Shown here one piece after another: positions 1 through 8,294 of a stretch of DNA of 11,300 bases. The stretch spans positions 1-11,300 of the forward strand of contig CAMPET010000120.1 of assembly GCA_946803715.1 (NCBI GenBank), given 5' to 3'. The first letter of the stretch is position 1. The number at the start of each line of letters is the position of its first letter. The stretch is from Beroe ovata (Eukaryota > Ctenophora > Nuda > Beroida > Beroidae). Below the pieces are notes generated by a model. The model was not told the DNA's origin, did not search any database, and worked only from the letters and a program-made list of their open reading frames with translations. A program made the position numbers and the translations under genes.

Positions 1-210
1 TCCTGATGTAAACTACATATCAGCTCCTGAAAAAGCCATATTTTAATAATTATAAACTGTACTATAGGTTACTGCACTAGGTTCTGTAATCATTAGACTG
101 TCGGGCAGGGGGGTTACTGCAGTCTTATTGTGAGTGAAGTGAGATTCCTCTATCTATATCATTCACTAATGTCAGATAACTGACAGGACAATTAATTTCT
201 GTGTCAACAG

Positions 211-433
211 AATGGTCTATATGCAATCCCACAGTTTTGATTCATTGTGTAACATGCTATGCAGCAAGGATGTCTATGTTTACCATTCTGTCTTGCCCAA
301 GGTAGATTTTTATCTACATTGTTATCAGGAAATGTTTCCTTATGTAAGACAATGGATGCTACAAAGCACTTCATCAAAAACAAATGTATTAGCTATGCTT
401 TATGTGAGGGACAAGCAGAAGCAGAAGAAGTAA
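211..433 (+). CDS. Candidate terminal exon of an unknown upstream gene
   Basis: A possible acceptor (TTCTGTGTCAACAG, AG at 209-210) precedes an open frame that contains MVYMQSHSFDSLCNML, runs for about 74 codons and ends DKQKQKK-TAA at 431-433. An AATAAA hexamer follows at 470-475, which would give a very short 3'UTR. I do not recognise the protein. It has several Cys, Tyr and Met residues and a lysine-rich end, but no motif. An ORF of this length is common by chance in AT-rich DNA, and a second frame (259-474) is open too. Only the stop-to-AATAAA arrangement and the acceptor favour it. Confidence 0.18.
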
Positions 434-521
434 CATCTTACTACACAAGAAATAAGAATACCGCAATGCAATAAAAAGCAATCATGAAGCAGTATTACAA
501 ATATTTGCAAATAGATTTAGA

Positions 522-610
522 TTGTCTGGCGATGCTAGACCGCTGAGAATAAGTTTGAGCCGCGCGCGCGCAAAACGAAATTCTCGACAGGGTCTATCAT
601 CGATCGACAA
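522..610. mobile_element. Foldback MITE-like element A with 9-bp target duplication
   Basis: The inverted ends are about 30 bp: left 522-550 (TTGTCTGGCGATGCTAGACC then GCTGAGAAT) and right 580-610 (ATTCTCGACAGG then GTCTATCATCGATCGACAA), matching with small indels. The exact direct repeat AGATTTAGA flanks it at 513-521 and 611-619, and can be extended by two bases if the element ends are read slightly inward. The core 559-571 is an alternating GC tract. There is no coding capacity. A 9-11 bp target duplication is typical of Mutator-like elements, so a MULE-type MITE is the best guess. Confidence 0.55.
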
Positions 611-730
611 AGATTTAGATTTCACAGTATTGGGATGTAAAGATTAAAAATGAAATGAAAATCATCTCCATGCCATTCTCCAAATCTCCAAAATGAAATG
701 AAAACGGAAACGAAAGTGAAAGGTATAATC

Positions 731-856
731 TTGTAGGATTTCACCCAGGCCCAACCCGACAGCAAGGCCTTGCTGTCGGGATTTTATCGTCGGGCGGAAC
801 ACGGAATGACAATTGCAATTGCGCGGCGCCGACGGTAGGATAATTAAATCCTACAA
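731..856. mobile_element. Foldback MITE-like element B containing a 26-bp palindrome
   Basis: Perfect 11-bp inverted ends: TTGTAGGATTT (731-741) and AAATCCTACAA (846-856). The flanks GGTATAATC (722-730) and CTTATAATC (857-865) match at 7 of 9 bases, an aged 9-bp target duplication. Inside lie a perfect 26-bp palindrome (755-780) and a second imperfect pair, CGTCGGGCG/GCGCCGACG. The interior is GC- and CpG-rich, unlike the surrounding DNA. No ORF. Confidence 0.55.
755..780. repeat. Perfect 26-bp palindrome
   Basis: CCCGACAGCAAGG is followed at once by its exact reverse complement, with no spacer. It forms the centre of a hairpin nested in element B. Confidence 0.95.
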
Positions 857-901
857 CTTATAATCTAATATCAAACTGACTTTGATCATTGATGTTAGTT
901 T

Positions 902-1028
902 GATGTTACTTGACCTGTTCATGTTTTTTGCGCGTGCCTTTTTCGCGGAAAGCCTTAAGCCAGTTTAAGCTTTCGCGTCGATATGATGGAGGCGCGCGCC
1001 GCGCGTAAAAAACAGGTCAGGTATCATC
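902..1028. mobile_element. Foldback element C with nested inverted repeats
   Basis: The ends GATGTTACTTGACCTGTT (902-919) and AACAGGTCAGGTATCATC (1011-1028) are inverted repeats with two mismatches. The pairing continues inward through T-run/GCGCG against CGCGTAAAA with a small insertion. An inner pair (CGCGGAAAGCCTTAA near 945 and TTTAAGCTTTCGCG near 964) forms a second hairpin. No clear flanking duplication is visible, so mobility is less certain than for A and B. Confidence 0.45.
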
Positions 1029-1412
1029 TGACGATTGTCATATTCATTTGCGCTGCGCAATTGTGAAGAAACAATTATCAACTTTAAAGTCAATATGCCT
1101 CAATAAATATATTTCATATTCCATAAAGGATGATTCTCTCGAGACATGAATCATTGAATCCCAGTAAACATATTTTCTCTTTATCCCAGAAGGGATGAAA
1201 AAGAACACAATAGCTGGCAATTGTGAGCTGCACATGTAAAGAGCATGTGCTTTTATTTCTGCCCCCTTTTCCTCAAATGTGTACACATACAGTTTATCTT
1301 ATGTTTGTTTTAGTTTGATGGTGTCAGTAAATTTCTGGTAACTCACTGATTCACACAATTCAGTATGGACACTTTTTCAAATTCTTCATGCTACAAATCT
1401 CAGGTAAACGCT

Positions 1413-1510
1413 ATGTCTGAAAACAGATGACAGAGTATGAATGCACTATGGCTTGGTTCTTTGTTTGCCCTATTGTCAGAAAGTATAATTCACGCTTCAG
1501 AACAGTATAA
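1413..1510 (+). promoter_or_regulatory. Two upstream ORFs at the main start codon
   Basis: ATG at 1413 opens a five-codon uORF (MSENR) that ends at the TGA 1428-1430, six bases before the main ATG and in the same frame. ATG at 1427 opens a second, overlapping uORF of 27 codons in another frame, ending at TAA 1508-1510 inside exon 1. If transcription starts upstream of 1413, both would lower or regulate initiation at 1437. The transcription start is not known, so the regulatory role is inferred. Confidence 0.4.
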
Positions 1511-1561
1511 GACTTGTTCATCATCAGAGACAGATATAGATGGGCACATAATTACATACCA
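1437..1561 (+). CDS. Coding exon 1: signal peptide and first cysteine
   Basis: Encodes residues 1-41 plus two bases of codon 42. It starts [16 protein letters not shown] and carries the secretory signal, a short polar linker (SEQYKT), C27 and a Ser/Asp-rich segment ending HIITY. The ATG has A at -3, and an in-frame TGA nine bases upstream excludes an N-terminal extension within this exon. The donor is CA|GTAAGT, a full match to the metazoan consensus. The two leftover bases CA pair with G at 1678 to make Q42. The 5'UTR and transcription start are not resolved. Confidence 0.78.
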
Positions 1562-4500
1562 GTAAGTATGAAGTACATACCAGTAAGTTTTTCATTATAC
1601 CTATGCCATGTAGTGTCTTCCCATTCTGTTGTATTTTGTAAATTGAATATTTTTTGACAAGAAATCTTGAACTACAGGTGCGAGGCTGTCAAGAAATGCT
1701 GCTCCACTCTAGAGAAGCAAAGAGACTGCTGTGTTTCAGATATGGAGCAAAATATTTCGTAAGTTAATCAGTGGTACCTAACATTTTGGTCCCTCTATTC
1801 AAACTCTATTTCATTAAAATTCTAAGGAATAGCAGGAAGTAGGCACTAGAAAGCATTAGAAAAAATCTTGATTCTATTGGAGTCTTTCAGGGCCCATAAC
1901 TGTTCAACAGCAGAAATCTGTGATAAGTTGGAAATATTACAATATCTTTATTTTGTGATAAGGTTAGTCAAGCCAATTGGAGAGTTCATGCTAAATGCTT
2001 TGGTACTGCCGACAGCTTCCTTTAAGTTATATGAAATTTGTGCATAGCTTATTGCTTTTTCAACTTGGTTTCCTGCACAGTCATATATGATCAAAAGCTA
2101 TGGCTTCTGCTAACTTATCAATTAATGTGTTTACCTAGTATTCAATCACAAAAGATTATAGGTACCTATCTTTTGAAGTATATGGCATGTTGTCCATTCT
2201 TAGTCACAAAATTCCAACTTTTCGAACCAAAGGCATGCCACTTAGGTATTAAATTATGAATAGACATCATTACTAGACTTATAATCCATATAAGCATATA
2301 GGTGTTGGTTTCATCAGCCACTAATTGGTCATTTATCCTATTGCTAATCCACAGTAGTAATAGTCCTGTAATTAGAATCAATCTAGTACCCAATGATGAG
2401 AATTTTACTCCATGTAAAGGACGCATGTTTGTTCATGTTTTTGTATCAGTCTGAGTTTGCATAGAGACATGCTTCATCCAGTCATTCTATTGTGCAATTA
2501 GTGTGGTGGATTTGAACGGGAACTTCCAATTATTCATGACGCTTCCTCCATTTTTCCTAAGAATTAGTCGAACTATGAAAAGACATTGATTGCGTGCCAT
2601 TCACTCAACGATATACTGGGTATATTGACATGTTATGAGCCATGCAGTCAGTGTAGACAATGCATAAACAATTTTATTCACAATATTTTAGTTTTACTGA
2701 GTCTGTTTATGCTGATGTTTTATGAAAATATAACCCCAAATGGTTTGGTCTGATGTATGATGAGAGTGAGTCTTATATCAATCATGATTTGTCACTTCAC
2801 ATCGGGTTTCTGTATGTGAACTCCAGAGCGAGCTAAGAGTGCCTCCACAAACACACAGACACACACACTGTTCGCACAGACATACAGACACACACACAGT
2901 TCCCACAGTCACAAAGACACACAGTACACACACTCATAGTACACAGAGACACACACCAATGCACATGACACATGCCGCGTCCTCGACGTCTGGTATCACC
3001 TCAATTAATTAGTTAATTGACATAATTCACTTACATAACGCAGCGCACTTTGTCAAATACTGATATCCAATTAGAGTTTGCCAATCAGTGGTCAGGAAAT
3101 TTAGTCACGTAGCACTGCCTTTAGTCACGTGACTCTTGCCTTCAGTTGAGGGGTGTGAAGTTTGTTTGGAACCAAGCACTCCGTGAAAATGAACTTGGGA
3201 AATAGAGAAAGGAATGCAAAGCTTCCTGCTGAAGCCAGATATCAAAATTGTAAGGTTTTGGTAGGTTCAAAATGAGATAGGTCTGTACTTTTACAAGGCT
3301 GAAATTTTGAATGTGACATTTGTCCAAACAATTTTTGGATGCAATGAATCTGCTGAAAATGAACTAATCTCTATTTTCCCGACGAACTTTTCCGTATGTA
3401 ATAACGTTTTATCCTCGAAATGACTCTGATAAACATTTCAGCTCGGGAACATACACATTCATTTTCCATATATTCATTACTCTCGTCATTGTTCATTTCT
3501 CCTCCATTCCAAAGTAAACACCTTCAGTTAGACTATTTGATGTAAACGAACCAACTTATTAGTAACCGTTCAATGGCTAGCTATCCAAGGTTTTCCATGC
3601 CTTGACTATTATAGATAGGGTAAACGCTGAGCATTGCGTGTGAGCCCAATTACATAGGCCCGCATTCACACACACAGACACATACACAAACACATACACT
3701 CACGCACACACACACACACACACACAAATATCTGACCAAGCCATCGAATATTATGCGCTCCATGACCCACGTGGGTTTGGATAATATTCAGATCGGACCG
3801 TGGGAAATTGGACAAGCTTTGGGGTTCACCACTTTAGAATTTGGATCATGCTTCACTTTTGGGATTAAACTATGGAATATCCTGGGCCAGTATTATGCCA
3901 GTGTTAGGTTTAGCACGATGTTTTATTGAAATTGTGACTTTATATAAGCAAAGACGCTCACTGACGCAAACACACACACACACACACACACACAAGCAGT
4001 TCAACAAACACACACGGACACACACTTCCATAATGACACCCGTAATTATCGAACCATTAACTTTGGTGCCGCAGAATATCAAGCTGAATTAATGTTATAT
4101 GTCACTGAATAGCGTAATGTGTTGTCAAACTANCACACACGTCACACACACGACACACAAACACAAACACACACACACACACACAAATATCTGACCGAGG
4201 CATCGAATATTATGCGCTCCACTTGGGTTTGGATAATATTCAAATCGAACCGTGGGAAATTGGACAAGCTTTGGGGTTCACAACTTTAGAATTTGGATCA
4301 TGGTTCACTCTTGGGATTAAACTATGGAATATCTACGCCAGTGTTACGCCAGTGTTAGGGTTAGCACGATGTTTTATTGAAATTGTGACTTTATATAAGC
4401 AAAGACGCTCACTGACACAAACACACACACACAAGCAGTTCAACAAACACACACGGACACACACTTCTATAATGACACCCGTAATTATCGAACCATTAAC

Positions 4501-7500
4501 TTTGGTGCCGCTGAATATCAAGCTGAATTAATGTAATATGTCACTGAATAGCGTAATGTGTTGTCAAACTATTGAAGTGTGAATTTATTGAGTGATGACA
4601 TGTAAGATATTGATTTGGTCTTATTTTAGACTCAAAATGAGCAATTTGCATCTATATGATAGGTATCTTCTCTAATTACTATTAAGCCTAGTATGTAAGA
4701 ACTGGTAAACATAAGACAATCTCATCTATGATTGAGGTCATTGGGAATCAATTATCAAATTAGGATCGGTTTTTGGGCTATAGTCAGGGGCAGTTAAGCT
4801 AGGGTCAGTTGAGGTTGTTTTTAAGTGATTAGGGCTTATTAACTGATTCAGGCTGATTATTGACTGATTCAGGCTTATTAACTGATTCATGCTAAGTGAT
4901 GGTCGCTGGGTCAGTGAAAGGAACAAAATGTGTGCTATCAACGTTCCCATATCATAAGCGTATTTTAGCTATTGCTACAGTGAACCATTTTGTTTGTGGA
5001 TTTATTCAATAATTAAAATTTTGAGGTAAAAATAACACTACAATGACACGAGATTAAGACAAAAATTATACGCCATATTTTGACAATGAAACAGCAGTTA
5101 GATACTTTTTATCTCATATCCTTGCGGTGCATTAGGACTTAGGATATGAGATAAATGACTAAAGCCCTCTCAAAGCCTCAAAACCTGTTTCAGATTAAAG
5201 ATGCTGCTAGTTTACCTGTTTCTCGGTTTTCTTGGCGTTCTGGTGTTTATAGTACTACTATTTGGTGTCTACAAAATCATAAGAAGTCGTCAGAAACTAC
5301 AGAGTAAGTCTTACATATCAATTGACCAATTATCCAATTCAGTGTTTTGATCAATGATTATTTCTGAGGAAGAAGCAGAAGTCTTTCAGTAAATGGTACA
5401 GGTCTTTTTTAAATACGGACTTGTATTTGTAGCTTTCGTGGAATGACCGTTCATGCTCCACAGTCCATAAGATTATGAATTGGTCATTTGACCGCATATT
5501 TTTTCTTTTTTGTTTTCTTATTCAACAAACCAATTGGCTGCAAGGGACTGAGCTATTTTATCATTTATGTCTGTGGGTATATAATCGATTGCACTTGGTG
5601 AATAACCTATTGCTGTACCTACCTACACGTCTTGGTATTGAAGAGTGAAGAACATGTGTGTGTGTGTGTGTGNGTCAATGATAATAATTATTATTGTAGA
5701 CTCTCACGATGATTACTATTAATGGCAGCTGGTATTGACTCAGATCAGGGGGCTACCAAAGGGACTGTACAATACTCGAATGGTCTTAATGTTCAATAAG
5801 ACACGGTACATGAGAAGTCTGCAAGTACCTTCCTAAAGGCGCGATTATTGAGTCATTATTAGACACATTAATCTGAAACTTGATTATTACTTTATTGCCT
5901 CTTAACGGTTTTCAATCCTATATATTGAAACGATCCTAGGATCGCATTTGGTCATTCCGATATTGTCTAAGGTTATTGATAGGGTTTTCTAGGTTATAAT
6001 GCGTAGGTCACAGTTTACCCAACTCCATCTAGAAGTACATATTTTGTTTTAAGTTCTGTTTTCATTTATACGAAATTCCCCTCCATTTTCACCCAATAGT
6101 CCCCCCGAATCAAAACCGATAGCGAATAACCGCATATATCAATGGGGAAATACAACAGATTGTTAGTCGGGAATCATCAGTAGGTCGCCTGTAGCAGCTC
6201 CAGTTGGTTGAGTGGAAAACACGTCATATATCATGGGAAGTTAGCATTCAGTGTTCCTAGGATATGCTTGGCATTGAACTGTGAAACATTCAGTAAAACA
6301 TTCATCCTTGAAACATTCATTGAAACTTCTACGCCATTCATTAAGATTTCGATTTTTATAGAAACAAGTAAACAACTGACATGAGGCACCTGGGAGCCTT
6401 ACCACTACCTTTTGGTGTCTATTTACACATGTTTCACAATGGTGCCTCAAGTTTGATTGTAATAAGTAGGTAGTGTTGATAAGTTTAAGTGTGAAGCTAG
6501 CATTCAGTATTCCTAGGATATGCTTGGCATTGAACTGTGAAACATTCTGCGGACTGTGAAACATTCATCTGTTAAACATTCATTCATGATTCTTAATAAG
6601 AAACTTCTACGCAGTTTATTACGATTTTTATAGAATTTGTTCATCATTACGTGACACTTGACAGGTTTTGTTCAAACTGTCTCTTCCACCCAATTCCCAA
6701 CCACATTTTTGTCATATTCTGAACAAATTCACCCATCATTAAGACTGTCACCGCGTTGCTATTATATCACTGAATATGACGTCATTGCTCACGTAATATC
6801 ACGTAATCAGATAAACGAACTCTGGTGAGCTGATCAATTCAGTGAAAACTGAAAGCACCAGCTCACAAGAGAGAATCGATCAATTAACGTGAATTATAGG
6901 TATTATCATGCGAATCTTCAGTTCAACAAATTGATCCATATGAACTCCAAATAACGTCACTTATAACGTCATGTAGTAAGTCGCAGTTTTGTGAGAACCC
7001 ACACAGCAACACATCTTTCCCAAATCTCGAGCACGATTATAGACGTGCATGATGTATTTATCAGTCATATTATATACCTATTAGGTGTATGCTTCAAGCT
7101 GTATACAATCGCGCTTTTGAATGCGATGACAGTTTCCAGCAGTGTAAATGTCTGTGTGTGTGTGTGTGTGTGTGTGATGTGACATGTAGGAATCATGAAC
7201 TTTTTCAAAATGATACATCTTCAGGTATAGATAAGTGATGGAATTATAATGATAATTCGAGCTGATTTCAACTCAAAAGTCTGATCCCGAATACTCCATT
7301 CCTCTCATGTGTTCACTGCTGACATTACCATACAAATTGGTTAACTCTATAACACACAGACACAGGAGCAGACACTGACATAGACATTGGGTCACACGCT
7401 TACCGCGTCCAAAATGAGATATCACACGCACATACACACACACACACACACACATACACACGCACACACACAGACACACATACACACACACACGCGCACA

Positions 7501-8260
7501 CACACACACAGACACCGCGTCCAACATCTCCCCGTCACCTTGTCAACTTCAGTTTACCATAACAACATGGGTTACCCAGGTATGAATAACTCAAATATTG
7601 ACAGTCCTAACGGGCATCTGTCATAACACTGATTGAAGCAGGAATGCGCGCTTCAATCAAAACCTTAAACCGTTGTATAGCCGCCATCCCCTACAAACTT
7701 TGGGTCTTTTCTCTCAAAATATAACCCAGACTTCTCCCAAAACTGTATCTGGTATTTCGGAAAATAAGTGCAGTACCAGCTTTTCGGTGTGCGACAGAAA
7801 TTTCACACATTTAGCTTCCGCTCCATTACCAGTGTAGAACTGAACTTGCTTCAAATTGTGGTGGTGTCGTCAATAAACTTTACCACTTATCTAACAAGAT
7901 GTGCATTGGCTCGGTAAGAAAGTGCAGTGACTAAGTTAGCAAGTGCAGTGACTCAGTGCAGTGACTTAGTTAGCAAGTGCAGTGACTCAGTGCAGTGACT
8001 TAGTTAGCAATTTCAGTGACTAACAAGTGCAGTGACTAACAAGTGCAGTGACTAACAAGTGCAGTGACTAAGTGCAGTGACTAAGTAAGCAAGTGCAGTT
8101 ATTTACCTCCAGCCCTTATCTTCAAAGCGGCTAGTCACGATTCGTGACATATGCCTGCATTCAACGTGACAATATCCAACTGCTGCTCTATGGTATTGTT
8201 ATGAACCCTTATATCACCATTCACCAACCAATTGTCAACTGACAAGCCTTAAATTCGTCA

Positions 8261-8294
<34 letters not shown>

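Larger units (their letters stand above)
1..1412. other. Upstream region of the membrane-protein gene
   Basis: Apart from the weak exon candidate (211-433) and foldback elements A-C, I see no gene. No convincing TATA box or initiator can be tied to the start at 1437. The 80-codon minus-strand ORF at 1044-1286 has no recognisable feature. The promoter may be here or further upstream if there are non-coding 5' exons. Confidence 0.5.
1759..5193 (+). other. Intron 2 (3.4 kb), repeat-bearing
   Basis: Inferred from the exon 2 donor GTAAGT and the exon 3 acceptor. Positions 1759-2840 show no recognisable gene or repeat; ORFs there are short and end randomly. From 2845 it carries CA arrays, a homeodomain-type TAATTA palindrome (3001-3020), a CACGTG palindrome (3123-3134), a 0.4-kb tandem duplication (3726-4571), a short TGATTCA-type direct repeat (4832-4890) and a perfect hairpin (5108-5155) just before the branch-point region. 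Confidence 0.7.

Noticed and set aside
1044-1286. 80-codon minus-strand ORF beginning MYTFEEKGAEIKAHAL
   Set aside because: No recognisable motif and unremarkable composition; the length is expected by chance.
2166-2426. 86-codon minus-strand ORF with two hydrophobic stretches
   Set aside because: No signal of selection, no splice sites or poly(A) signal, and hydrophobic runs are easily produced by AT-rich DNA.
4223-4531. 102-codon plus-strand ORF ([16 protein letters not shown]...) and its partner in the first tandem copy
   Set aside because: The frame is not kept between the two copies, it runs into a CA array read as Thr-His repeats, and no family is recognised.
4738-4950. 70-codon minus-strand ORF with SLNQLI repeats
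   Set aside because: It reflects the short direct DNA repeats at 4832-4893.
6241-6564. 107-codon minus-strand ORF
   Set aside because: It spans both copies of a direct DNA duplication and the spacer; its repetitive NECF/TECF pattern follows the DNA repeat.
7273-7626. ORFs on both strands rich in Val-Cys or Thr-His
   Set aside because: They are translations of the CA/TG microsatellite.
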